Counted from the stretch's first letter, positions 16,959 to 25,682 are shown. The stretch: 45,539 bases of DNA from Thermoplasmata archaeon (GCA_036395115.1 DASWDU010000008.1:1-45539); one strand, 5' to 3'. Notes: a model not told the origin generated them from the letters alone. Program-made: numbers and translations.

Positions 16959-18062
16959 ATGAAAACCAGGACTGACATTCCCGACGACCCCGCGCTCCCC
17001 GCGCTCGGGGCAATCCGATCGGCCGGGCTTGCCGCCGCGCTTCCGGAAATGGGGCTCGATGGAGGGCCTGTAGAACTCCGGTTGTGCGGCTACACGCCGG
17101 GCGCGCGGGCAACGATCGAGGCGCGGGCAGGGGATCGTCACTTCGCGGTCAAGGCTTACGCGAAGAATCCCGTCCGGGAAGGTGCGCTGTACGAAGCGCT
17201 CGGTGCGGCGGGGTCGGCACCCGGCTCCCGGATTCGCGTCCCGCCCCTACTGGCCCGGAATCGCAAACTGCGACTGCTCGTCATCGGATGGCTCGAAGGG
17301 CCGAGTGTTCCCCGGCTGATCAGGGATGGACGAGGCGAGCGCGCGGGATATGTGGCGGCCCGATGGTTCAGGCAGGCCGCCTCGCTCGACCTGCGGTTCG
17401 GGCCGCGACGTGGCGCCGCTCACGCTCTGCGCATGGCGAACCGAGGGTTTGCGGTCCTCGGCGCCGCCGATTCCGGACTCGGAACCATCGCCAGGGCGCT
17501 ATCAAGAAAGCTGGTTCGGACGCGGCCGCGGGATGGCCCGCCGCGTCTCGTGCACGGCACGCTGTACGACCGCCACGTGCTCGACCTCGGCGACTGCACC
17601 GGCGTGATCGACTGGCAACGCTTCGGGCGCGGACCCCTGGAGATGGATGCGGGAATGTTCTTGGCCACGACTGCGCGGATCGCGTTGATGCACGGGCATT
17701 TGGCGGGGGAGGTCGCGCAGGCCGAGGAGGCGTTCCGAAGAGGAACTGCAGGCGTGTTGGACGAGAGGGCTCTCGTCTGGCACCAGGCGGCGGCGTTCCT
17801 CCGGCTCGCTTCGAAGCCGGTCAGCCGTGCCGGAGGCGAGCGGCTCCGGGCCCGTGGTGAGCTGGACCCGCGGGCTGCGGCGATATCGCGTGCCCGGACG
17901 CTCTTGGACGAAGCAGCCCTTGTTGCGGAACCGGTGTTCCGCGACCTCGAGAGAGTCCCAGGACGGATTCGCACCCGCTTTCCGACCTTGGAGGCGCGTC
18001 CACAGGCGCGGTTCGAAACATTCAAGGACGAAGCGGAACCGTCGACGGAGAGGATTAAGTGA
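16959..18062 (+). CDS. APH-fold kinase-like protein with HGT in place of catalytic HGD (paralog 2)
   Basis: This 367-residue tandem paralog of the previous gene starts one base after its stop. Corresponding blocks are DDPALPALGAIRSAGL, RHFAVKAYAKNPVREGALY, VIGWLEGPSVPRLI, LVHGTLYDRHVLDL (His 199) and VIDWQRFGRGPLEMDAGMF. As in paralog 1, the catalytic Asp is Thr and the Asn is His, while the N-lobe lysine and VIDW aspartate remain. Shared loss in two diverged copies argues for a selected non-canonical function, for example a heterodimeric scaffold or a nucleotide-binding regulator of the active kinase upstream. Confidence 0.7.
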   Translation: MKTRTDIPDDPALPALGAIRSAGLAAALPEMGLDGGPVELRLCGYTPGARATIEARAGDRHFAVKAYAKNPVREGALYEALGAAGSAPGSRIRVPPLLARNRKLRLLVIGWLEGPSVPRLIRDGRGERAGYVAARWFRQAASLDLRFGPRRGAAHALRMANRGFAVLGAADSGLGTIARALSRKLVRTRPRDGPPRLVHGTLYDRHVLDLGDCTGVIDWQRFGRGPLEMDAGMFLATTARIALMHGHLAGEVAQAEEAFRRGTAGVLDERALVWHQAAAFLRLASKPVSRAGGERLRARGELDPRAAAISRARTLLDEAALVAEPVFRDLERVPGRIRTRFPTLEARPQARFETFKDEAEPSTERIK

Positions 18063-18155
18063 CCGCACGACGACTTCGCGTTTCGCTCGGGGCAGGCAAT
18101 GTCGGGCTGTGTACCGCCAATGCCTTCGCCAATCAAGGCGGGCTGGTGTGGTAAG

Positions 18156-19205
18156 GTGACGGCCCTTCCCCGAGAGGATCCGAGTCCCCCGGCCCGACTT
18201 GCCCAGTACAAGGCGCTCATCACGGCCGGCGGCATTGGGACGAGACTCCTGCCCTTCTCCAAGGAGATTCCCAAAGAGGTCTTTCCGATCATCGCACGGA
18301 ATGGCGACGGTTCCCTCCAGCTCAAACCCGTGATTCAGGCAATCTTCGAACAGCTGTACACGGCGGGCATCCGGACCTACTACTTCGTTGTCGGGAAGGG
18401 CAAACGGGCCATCGAAGATCACTTCTCCACCGATTTCCGGTTCTTGGAGTATCTGAGCAAGAGAGGGAAGGTTTCCGAGAGCCTGTCCGCATTCTACGAG
18501 AAGATCGGGTCGTCCGATCTCGTGTTCCTAAATCAGATCGAGCCACTCGGATTCGGCAATGCGGTGCTCCTCGGACGAGGCGTCGTCCGGGGTCCATTCC
18601 TAGTCCAAGCCGCGGACACCTTCATCCTTTCCGACCACGACGATTGGATCGACCGCCTGGCGACGATGCACCAGAAGTACAACGCGGCGGCGACCCTCCT
18701 GTTCCATGAGGTCCCGGATCCGAGGCAGTACGGCGTCGTTGAGGGCGATTTCCTCGAGGAAGGAGTCCTCCGGATCGCGTCGGCGGTGGAAAAACCGCGG
18801 GAGCCGCGGAGCAACTACGCGATCATTCCAATCTACCTCTTCACGGACGTGGTCTTCGACGCCCTCTCCGGAATCAAGCCGGGTTTGGATGGCGAGTTGC
18901 AACTTACCGACGCAATCCAGAGGCTCGTGGCCCAAGGGAAGTCGGTCATCGGGGTCGGTCTGAGAGAGGACGAGCGCCGCTTGGATCTCGGCACCGTCGA
19001 GACGATGGTCGAAGCCTTGAAGGCGTCCCTCGCCGACGCGGTTGGGGAAGCAAGCATGGAGCCGGAGGGTGCGGGAACGCCATGGATAGCCGCCCCGCCG
19101 CACGAACCAGAGTCTGGTCTCGCGGATCTGCCGCGCAAGCCCGGACGCTCCGTGGCCCAACTTCCGTCTCCGAAGAGGGCAAGGGGGCGAGCCGATCGCC
19201 CGTAA
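18156..19205 (+). CDS. GalU-like UTP-glucose-1-phosphate uridylyltransferase
   Basis: The nucleotidyltransferase signature ITAGGIGTRLLPFSKEIPKE, with GGxGTR and a distal Lys, is followed by PVIQAIFEQLYTAGI, LGFGNAVLLGR and AVEKPREPRSNYAIIPIYLF, all typical of the GalU/glucose-1-phosphate nucleotidyltransferase group. The enzyme would form UDP-glucose or a similar nucleotide sugar, supplying the two glycosyltransferases at the start of the cluster. From GTG at 18156 it has about 349 residues; an in-frame ATG at 18099 would add 19 residues, and the choice is unsure. The last 60 residues are proline-rich and outside the catalytic fold. dTDP- or other nucleotide specificity cannot be excluded. 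Confidence 0.82.
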   Translation: MTALPREDPSPPARLAQYKALITAGGIGTRLLPFSKEIPKEVFPIIARNGDGSLQLKPVIQAIFEQLYTAGIRTYYFVVGKGKRAIEDHFSTDFRFLEYLSKRGKVSESLSAFYEKIGSSDLVFLNQIEPLGFGNAVLLGRGVVRGPFLVQAADTFILSDHDDWIDRLATMHQKYNAAATLLFHEVPDPRQYGVVEGDFLEEGVLRIASAVEKPREPRSNYAIIPIYLFTDVVFDALSGIKPGLDGELQLTDAIQRLVAQGKSVIGVGLREDERRLDLGTVETMVEALKASLADAVGEASMEPEGAGTPWIAAPPHEPESGLADLPRKPGRSVAQLPSPKRARGRADRP

Positions 19206-19219
19206 ATGGCGGTGACCGC

Positions 19220-21343
19220 ATGAGCACCTATGAGTCACCCGGAATTCTCGGCGGCAACGAGCGGCCGCCTTTCTACGCCGAGGTCCTTCGACGTCTTCGG
19301 GAAAACAAGAAGATGATTGGACGCACGTTGAAGGAGCTCCTCATTGCCCTTGCCATCGAGCACTGGATTTTCCTTCAGACGCGTTTGGTTCCGTCCATCG
19401 TCATGCTCCTCGCGCAGGGAATTCCGTACTCGGAACCGATCTTGCCCTACTTGGTCGATCCTGTGGCATTCTACTCCTTGATTGCAAGCTCCCTTATCGT
19501 CGTCCTTTCCCGGATCCTGATATCGAGGCGTTGGCAGCGCGGGCTGGAGCCGCAACAGCGGTCCACGCTCTCCCGGATCATGTCTTACGTGAAGCCCCAC
19601 TGGCGCTACGCGGTCGCAGTAGGGGCCGCAATCGTCACCTCGTCGTCTCTCGAGCTCGCCCCTCCGTGGATCTTGGGTATCCTCGTCATCGACAGGGTGA
19701 TCAAGAACGCAGAATTGGGGCTCCTACCATGGGTGGTGGTTCTCATGGCTTCGGTCGTCGTCGCCAAGGGGATCGCCTCGTACGCGAAAGATTACCTCAG
19801 CGCGGTACTCGGCCAGAAGACGATTCACGCGCTCCGGTCGGATGTGTACAGGGACATCGAACACCTCCCCGTGGCCTTCTTCGACTCGGCCCGTACGGGG
19901 GAGCTGATCTCCCGCGTGGTCAACGACACGAATGAGATGGAGAAGGTCCTGACCGAGGACCTCGCAAATCTGGTCGCGAATGTGGTCCTGGTGGCCGGGG
20001 CGACACTCCTTCTCTTCCTGGTCGCACCCAGCTTCGCGATTTTCGTTGCGCCTGTCGCGGTGCTCATCGTGATCGTGGTGAACACCTTCAAGCGCGCGAT
20101 TAAGGCCTCGGCAGCCAAGATTCGTGTGGCCTTCGCGGAGCTCACGGCGAGAGGCGTCGAGGTCCTTTCGGGGATTCGGATCGTGAAGAGCTTTCGGATG
20201 GAGGAGCGAGAAGCGCGCGAGTTTCACAATCGCTCGGTAGCAATCGCGAGGGCCAAGGTGAGCCTGGCGCGGCTTTCCGGCATCTACGGATCAACGGTGG
20301 ATCTCCTGACCGCGTCCACGGTCATCGTGATCGTGTGGCTCGCCGCGCCCGCCGCGGTTACAAACACCATACAGGTCGGTGTCCTCGTGACCTTCCTCGG
20401 GTTGTTGGACCGCATGTTCAAGCCTCTCGTCCAGCTCAGCAAGGTCAACATCACGCTCCAGAAGGCGATTGCGGCGGCAGACCGGGTCTTCGAAGTCATG
20501 GACATCGACCCCGAGGTCTCCGACCCGTCCATCGGCCTCGCACCATCCACCCTCCAGGGCCGCATCACGTTCGACGGAGTGTCGTTTGGCTATCGTCCGA
20601 CCAAGAACGTACTCGAGAATTTCTCCCTCGTGATTGAACCCGGGGAGACCGTGGCGGTCGTCGGATCGAGCGGCGCGGGCAAGTCCACCGTGGTCAATCT
20701 CCTCCTCGGTTTCTACCGACCTACGGCGGGGACGATCTACATCGACGATTACCCTCTGGAGAACCTGAACCTCGGTTACCTCCGGAACAAGATCGGTCTC
20801 GTCCTGCAGGAGCCGGTACTGTTCTCTGGCACGATCAAGGAGAATATCGGTCATGGGGATCCCAAGGCGTCGGAGCAGGACATCGAACGAGCCGCCAAGC
20901 TGGCGAACGCGCACGACTTCATCGCGGCCATGCCGAAGGGCTATGACACTGTCGTCGGCGAGCGCGGCGTGACCCTCTCCGTTGGACAGCGGCAGAGGAT
21001 CGCGATCGCCCGGGCGCTCCTCAAGGATCCGAGCATCCTCATCTTGGACGAGGCAACGTCCAACATCGACTCCGAATCCGAGTCCCTCATCCAAGAAGCC
21101 CTGAATCGGCAGGCACGCCGTCGGACGATGATCGTAATCGGCCATAGGCTTTCCTCGGTCATGGATGCGGATCGCATTGTGGTCCTCGAGGACGGCGGAA
21201 TCGTAGAGGTTGGTACCCATGAGGACCTCATCGGTAAAGGAGGGACGTACAGCCGTCTCTATGAAGCCCAGATCGACCGGGGCGAGCCAAGCGAATCCAA
21301 GGACGACGAAATCGAGGAGGATGCTTCCGCACGAACGCGATAG
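19220..21343 (+). CDS. ABC exporter, fused membrane and ATPase domains (MsbA/LmrA-like)
   Basis: The protein has 707 residues. Two extra membrane helices (about residues 35-60 and 80-105) precede the standard six-helix exporter domain, which starts near SRIMSYVKPHWRYAVAVGAA. The C-terminal ATPase has Walker A VGSSGAGKSTVVN, Q-loop VLQEPVLFSGTIKEN, signature LSVGQRQRIAIARALL, Walker B ILILDEATSNID and switch histidine IGHRLSS. This is the half-transporter exporter type that works as a homodimer. In this cluster it is the likely export or flipping step for the product of the glycosyltransferases and kinases. The final 20 residues are acidic and charged. Confidence 0.9.
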   Translation: MSTYESPGILGGNERPPFYAEVLRRLRENKKMIGRTLKELLIALAIEHWIFLQTRLVPSIVMLLAQGIPYSEPILPYLVDPVAFYSLIASSLIVVLSRILISRRWQRGLEPQQRSTLSRIMSYVKPHWRYAVAVGAAIVTSSSLELAPPWILGILVIDRVIKNAELGLLPWVVVLMASVVVAKGIASYAKDYLSAVLGQKTIHALRSDVYRDIEHLPVAFFDSARTGELISRVVNDTNEMEKVLTEDLANLVANVVLVAGATLLLFLVAPSFAIFVAPVAVLIVIVVNTFKRAIKASAAKIRVAFAELTARGVEVLSGIRIVKSFRMEEREAREFHNRSVAIARAKVSLARLSGIYGSTVDLLTASTVIVIVWLAAPAAVTNTIQVGVLVTFLGLLDRMFKPLVQLSKVNITLQKAIAAADRVFEVMDIDPEVSDPSIGLAPSTLQGRITFDGVSFGYRPTKNVLENFSLVIEPGETVAVVGSSGAGKSTVVNLLLGFYRPTAGTIYIDDYPLENLNLGYLRNKIGLVLQEPVLFSGTIKENIGHGDPKASEQDIERAAKLANAHDFIAAMPKGYDTVVGERGVTLSVGQRQRIAIARALLKDPSILILDEATSNIDSESESLIQEALNRQARRRTMIVIGHRLSSVMDADRIVVLEDGGIVEVGTHEDLIGKGGTYSRLYEAQIDRGEPSESKDDEIEEDASARTR

Positions 21344-21604
21344 AGTTCAAGGAACCGGGCACTCGCCGCGGACGCTTGCCCGCGGCGCCTCCCTCGCCAT
21401 GGTCGTGTCCTCACGATGCGGCTCGAATCGGTGCGAGAATGCTCATTGCAATCCGTTGGCGACGCCTTCGATGCGCGCACGACCACGGAAGTGTTATGAG
21501 TGGCGCAGGTTTCGCCACCGGTGGCGACGCTCCCTCCAAGGCGCCGGTGGCTTGCTCGGCGAGACGCCCCTGAAGGGGGGCGAACCAGGGTGGAGAAGCT
21601 AGGC
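21344..21604. other. Gene-free, palindrome-rich region after the ABC exporter
   Basis: I see no convincing gene here or, with confidence, up to about 21895. The hairpin GCCGCGG/CCGCGGC at 21365-21371/21380-21386 lies 21 nt after the exporter stop and could terminate the cluster transcript, though it lacks a T-run. A perfect 14-bp palindrome CGCCACCGGTGGCG sits at 21513-21526, preceded by GTGGCG at 21500-21505 that can pair with its first half. A further GCCCC(TGAA)GGGG hairpin follows near 21567-21580. The region could encode a structured RNA or hold operators. Confidence 0.4.
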
Positions 21605-21895
21605 ATGCGAACGTTCCATCCAGGAACGGGTAGACGCGCCTCGAGTGTGCATCGAGGGCGCCGAGCTCCCGAGGAGGTGCGCCGCCAGTCGAGACTGGGG
21701 CCGTTCCGGTTGCAACCCGCTTCGCCGTTCCCGCGCCGGACCGGTAGAACGGGCCTGAACGGCAAGGGCGAATTGGCAGGAGAGTTGCAGAATCCCTTGG
21801 GCCTATTGAATGGGGTTCCAACGTCACCGGAAGATCTGGGCCCGATCGCGAGGCGGACTTGGGACCCGGACAGCGATGCAGGCGAAGACCCGACC

Positions 21896-23236
21896 GTGGG
21901 CAAGCGGGCCTCGAGGACACCAATCTGGCGTAGGCCATCGCGAAAGACGTTCGCGGCTCTCGCCATCGCGGTCCTTTTGGCGTCCGCTATAGGATGGGCC
22001 CTCGTCGATCGTGGGCCTGGACCAGGGTCGACGTCCGACTTCATCGGACCCCGCTGGAAAGATGAATCGGCGGACCACTTTACCTTCGCGGCCTCCGCGG
22101 ACTTCGGAGGACGTGGCAATGTCGATTCGATCGCCCTCGCCGCACGGGCTAGGGCCTCGGGAGCGTCGTTCCTGGTCGCCCTCGGGGACCTCGGGTACTC
22201 GGGCGAAGGCGGATCGTGCCGGGACGTCGGTCGATATATTCCGGAACTCGTCATCGTGGCCGGCGACCTTGAGGTGGGGCAGTACCAGCGCGGGAACAGG
22301 TCTGGACTCGCCCAGGCTTGTCCCTACAGCCTCTCTTCTCCGTATGTAGCCGGCAACGGGACTCCGGGTTACGGGTTCGAATACTACTTCGATTATCCCC
22401 GCGCGAGCCCGCTCGCGCGTTTCATCATGATTTCCGCGGGCCTCGCGGAGGGGTTCGGTTACAACTACAGCAAACATTCTCCGCGCGTGGAGTGGATTGA
22501 AGACGCCGTCGACGACGCGCGCGACCACGGTCTCCCATGGGTCATCGTGGGCGTCCACCACCAGTGCCTCACCGTGGCCGCAAGACTCAATTGCTCAATG
22601 GGCCAGGCGGTCTTCGACGAACTCGTGGAGTCAAAAGTCGACCTCATCCTCGCGGGCCAAGACACCGCATACGAGAGGACCAAGCAACTCGACCAATCGG
22701 ACGAGTGCCCATCCATCAATGCGACCAATCCGTACGACGCGTCGTGCATTACACCGCAGAGTTCCCCCGACCGCTACGAGAAGGGGGAGGGCACGGTCGT
22801 GGTCGTCCAAGGCGTCGGCGGACGCCCTCTCGAGAATGTGACGATCGACGGCACCAATCCCGAAATCGGATATTTCACCGAAGTGATGGGCCAAAATGCG
22901 AACACGGAGGGCCGGCTTCCCGGGTTCGGCTCCGTCTTCTACAACGTAACCGCCCACTCGATCACTGCGGAGACCGACTTCTGTCCCCCCGGCAGCGTAG
23001 CCGGGGGTTGGCATTGCCTCGCGGGTCGCGATACGGTGTTCACGGATCGGTTTGCCATTTCCGATGCCCCTCTACCACCGGTGCTGTCCCTTTTAGCCGC
23101 TCCTCCGCCCGATGGGTCATTTCCTGACACGTCCAGATCCGCAATCGCGATCGATGTGCCTCGGGCGGACGCCGTGAATGCGGTTTTGAGAGGTGTCTAC
23201 CTCCGCACTCGATGGGCGCACTGGGGTTTCGGTTGA
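21896..23236 (+). CDS. Membrane-anchored calcineurin-like phosphoesterase with degenerate metal site
   Basis: An N-terminal basic stretch and one membrane helix (TFAALAIAVLLASAIGWALV) anchor an outward domain with several cysteines and at least five N-x-S/T sequons. The fold follows purple-acid-phosphatase-like enzymes: FAASADFGGRGN, VALGDLGYSG, VAGDLEVGQY, WVIVGVHHQC and ILAGQDTAYERT. The usual DxH becomes DFG, GNHE/D becomes GDLE and GHxHxYER becomes GQDTAYER, so several metal ligands are missing. GTG at 21896 gives 446 residues; the frame stays open to ATG at 21605, but that 97-residue extension looks like low-complexity non-coding sequence. It may act on, or bind, the product exported by the upstream cluster; this is inference. 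Confidence 0.72.
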   Translation: MGKRASRTPIWRRPSRKTFAALAIAVLLASAIGWALVDRGPGPGSTSDFIGPRWKDESADHFTFAASADFGGRGNVDSIALAARARASGASFLVALGDLGYSGEGGSCRDVGRYIPELVIVAGDLEVGQYQRGNRSGLAQACPYSLSSPYVAGNGTPGYGFEYYFDYPRASPLARFIMISAGLAEGFGYNYSKHSPRVEWIEDAVDDARDHGLPWVIVGVHHQCLTVAARLNCSMGQAVFDELVESKVDLILAGQDTAYERTKQLDQSDECPSINATNPYDASCITPQSSPDRYEKGEGTVVVVQGVGGRPLENVTIDGTNPEIGYFTEVMGQNANTEGRLPGFGSVFYNVTAHSITAETDFCPPGSVAGGWHCLAGRDTVFTDRFAISDAPLPPVLSLLAAPPPDGSFPDTSRSAIAIDVPRADAVNAVLRGVYLRTRWAHWGFG

Positions 23237-23335
23237 GGAGAAGGGACCGGACCGTTTGGATGCCTCGGGAATCCCTCTGGCCGAGAGGCCCGACGGGAGG
23301 AAAGGGTTTTCGGCAGCCACTCCTTTGTCCGGACA

Positions 23336-23620
23336 ATGGAGCTACGAACCCTCGTCGATCATGACATCGTGCTGACGGAACGCGCCCTCGCGAAGGCCAC
23401 CATCGCCGCGCCAAAACGGTCCCATCTTCGCAAAGTCGCGGAGGATTTCGTGGCGATGGCCAGGGCTTACCATCACGACGCCGTCCACTTTCGCCAGAAA
23501 GGAGAGCTCGAGGAAGCCTTGGCGAACATCAACTACGCTCACGGCTGGCTGGACGCGGGCGCCCGGCTGGGTCTCTTCGACGTAGGCGAGGACGACCAAC
23601 TCTTCACGTTGAGCGAGTGA
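23336..23620 (+). CDS. DUF357-domain archaeal protein
   Basis: This 94-residue helical protein ends with FRQKGELEEALANINYAHGW and then LDAGARLGLFDV, the hallmark of the archaeal DUF357 family. The function is unknown; the helix-hairpin pattern resembles a TPR-like or HEPN-like small bundle. ATG at 23336 is chosen. The stop directly abuts the convergent stop of pantoate kinase at 23621, with no spacer. Family members are widespread in Euryarchaeota, which supports the archaeal origin of the window. Confidence 0.85.
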   Translation: MELRTLVDHDIVLTERALAKATIAAPKRSHLRKVAEDFVAMARAYHHDAVHFRQKGELEEALANINYAHGWLDAGARLGLFDVGEDDQLFTLSE

Positions 23621-24493
23621 TTAGAGGACCCGGGCGCCGTCGTTGTCGACCTCGCACCGTTGGAGTGTCCCGAACTTCAGGTAGAGGGTCGCGAGCTGCT
23701 CCCGGTTCCCCGTCGCGAACACGGAGTTGCCGAGCATCGCCATCGTCGCCCGCCCGAACATCCGACTCGCCCGGATGACTTCCAGGATGGTCTTGTTCGC
23801 GAGCCCCGACTCCTCGGCGAACCGGGCCCCGAGGTCGAAAAGCCGGTCGAGCGTCGGCCCTTCTGCGAACGCGTCGACGCATGCACCGCCCACGCGATTG
23901 ATCGCTTCGACCTTCTTCGGATCTCGGATGACGGACTGCGTTGGGATCTCTGGTCCGAGGACGGCGAGGAGGAGATTCGCCTCAACGCGGAACGTTCGCA
24001 CGTCGGCGTAACCGGGTGCGCCCGGTTTCCGTCGCAGGTCCATCCCGCCCAGGGAGGCGGGCACGACGTCGCCGAGCCCGGTGCCGCACTCGATCTCCGT
24101 CTCGTGGGCGATCGCCACGAGCTCGTTACGGGCCGTCCCGCGACCGAGCGCGTCGTCCAACGCGAGGGCGGTGCTGAGCGCCGCGGCGGCGCTCACCCCG
24201 AACCCCTGGGAGACGGGAAGCGGAAACTCGCTCAAGATTTTCACTTCGTGCGACTCGCCCGTAAGGACCTTCTCCGTCACCCGCCGCGTGACTTCTGCCG
24301 TGCCGCGCCGTCCGTTCACGAGGATGTCGATTGACTGTCGCGGCGCATCTCGCACCCGCGCGACCGTGTGGACCCCGAGGCTCAGACAGAGCCCCGCCCC
24401 GCGCGATCCTTTCTTCCGCGGATCCGGGTCGTCAACGACCTCGAAGAACGCGGTCACGTGGCCGGGGCAGAAAGCCTCACCCTCGGACACCAT
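23621..24493 (-). CDS. Pantoate kinase (archaeal GHMP-type)
   Basis: Archaeal pantoate kinase phosphorylates pantoate to 4-phosphopantoate, the archaeal variant of early CoA synthesis. Evidence: N-terminal FCPGHVTAFFEV, characteristic of the COG1829 group, the GHMP ATP loop PLPVSQGFGVSAAAALSTAL and ETEIECGTGLGDVVP. From ATG at 24493 the protein has 290 residues, as expected. The start overlaps the 3' end of coaBC by 17 nt on the same strand, so both enzymes of the CoA branch are translated from one mRNA. The phosphopantothenate synthetase that links them is not in the window. Confidence 0.9.
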   Translation of the reverse strand: MVSEGEAFCPGHVTAFFEVVDDPDPRKKGSRGAGLCLSLGVHTVARVRDAPRQSIDILVNGRRGTAEVTRRVTEKVLTGESHEVKILSEFPLPVSQGFGVSAAAALSTALALDDALGRGTARNELVAIAHETEIECGTGLGDVVPASLGGMDLRRKPGAPGYADVRTFRVEANLLLAVLGPEIPTQSVIRDPKKVEAINRVGGACVDAFAEGPTLDRLFDLGARFAEESGLANKTILEVIRASRMFGRATMAMLGNSVFATGNREQLATLYLKFGTLQRCEVDNDGARVL

Positions 24494-25682
24494 GGAGGAC
24501 CGCCCGCCAGACCCGCTCCGCCGCAAGGGCTTTCGATCCATCGAATGTGTCGGACTGCCCTTTGCGGTCGAAGATCGTGACGGAGGTCGTGTCGGGCCGC
24601 ACCTTCGAGACGTCATTTGCGACGACGAGGTCGAGGTCGGCCTCTTTCAGGAGCGCCATCGCCCGCGCCTTGAGTTCGACGTTCGTTACCCCGGCTTCGG
24701 CCTTGAACCCGACGAGCGCCTTCCGCGTCCCTTTGCGGAATTTCTCGAGGAGCTTCGGCGTGGGCTGGAGGTCCAGCGTGAGACCGCCCTCACGGCTCGG
24801 GATCTTGCCTTTCTGCTTCTTCGCCGGAGTGAAATCCGCCACTGCCGCGGGCACGACGCAGATATCCGCGTCCACCTTCTCGGCCATCGCCGCCAGCTCG
24901 GCGGTCGTCGCGAACGACGCATACGGGAGCCATGCCGGGACCGGCGTCTCGTGTCGCCCGAGCCAGAGCTCCACGTCGGCTCCGTGCTCATAGGCGACTT
25001 TCGCGAGTTCGATCCCGGTGCCGCCGGTCGACCGGTTCGTCACGATGCGGACGTCATCGATCGGCTCGACGGTCGCGCCTGTGACGACTAGGACGCGCAT
25101 CCCGGCGAGGTCTTTCGGGCCGAGGCGACGGATAACGCGGGCCACGATCGTCTCGACGTCCGCCATCTTCGCCTTCTCCTCCTCCCGCTTCGGCTCGATC
25201 AGCTCGATCCCGATCTCCTTGAGCCGTCGCAAGTTTGCCGCGACGGCGGGGTTGTCCATCATCGACTCGTGCGCGGCAGGGGCGACCAGGGTCGGGATGC
25301 CCGAGCCGAGGGCGTTCGTCGCGTACGTCGTCACGGTCGAGTCGTCGATGCCGTGGGCAATCTTGCCGATCGTGTTCGCGGTGGAGGGCGCGATCAGCAG
25401 GAGATCGGCCTTCCCGTCGCGTCCGCACAGGACGAGATACTCCATCGAGCCCGCGATCTCCGTGACGACCGGGTGTCCCGTCGCGTACTCGAGCGCGTTC
25501 GGATGGAGGATCGCCGTCGCGGATCGTGTCATGACCGCATGGACGTCGGCCCCGTGGCGGATCAGTTCGTGAGCGAGCTTGACGGTCTCGACCGCCGCGA
25601 TGCTCCCCGTGACCCCGAGGACGATCGTCTTGCCTTGGAGCTTCATGCTCTTCACGCCGCGCAGGCGTTCCGCCGGATGCAT
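24477..25682 (-). CDS. coaBC: Bifunctional phosphopantothenoylcysteine decarboxylase / phosphopantothenate-cysteine ligase
   Basis: CoaBC adds cysteine to 4-phosphopantothenate and decarboxylates the product to 4-phosphopantetheine. The N-terminal flavoprotein domain shows VLGVTGSIAAVETVKLA, IAPSTANTIGKIAHGIDD and the active-site region ending in MMDNPAV. The C-terminal ligase domain begins near VLVVTGATVEPIDDVR and shows TNRSTGGTG and PAAVADFTPAKKQKGKI. The length is about 401 residues, normal. ATG at 25682 lies 27 nt from the centre of the TATA box at 25705-25714, suggesting a leaderless transcript. The internal ATG at 25646 (MKLQGKTIVLG) gives the shorter N-terminus more usual for the family and remains possible. 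Confidence 0.92.
   Translation of the reverse strand: MHPAERLRGVKSMKLQGKTIVLGVTGSIAAVETVKLAHELIRHGADVHAVMTRSATAILHPNALEYATGHPVVTEIAGSMEYLVLCGRDGKADLLLIAPSTANTIGKIAHGIDDSTVTTYATNALGSGIPTLVAPAAHESMMDNPAVAANLRRLKEIGIELIEPKREEEKAKMADVETIVARVIRRLGPKDLAGMRVLVVTGATVEPIDDVRIVTNRSTGGTGIELAKVAYEHGADVELWLGRHETPVPAWLPYASFATTAELAAMAEKVDADICVVPAAVADFTPAKKQKGKIPSREGGLTLDLQPTPKLLEKFRKGTRKALVGFKAEAGVTNVELKARAMALLKEADLDLVVANDVSKVRPDTTSVTIFDRKGQSDTFDGSKALAAERVWRAVLHGVRG

Noticed and set aside
21500-21895. N-terminal extension of the phosphoesterase to an upstream start
   Set aside because: The frame is open but the residues are Arg/Pro/Gly low complexity and lie before the anchor helix; the GTG at 21896 is preferred, without certainty.
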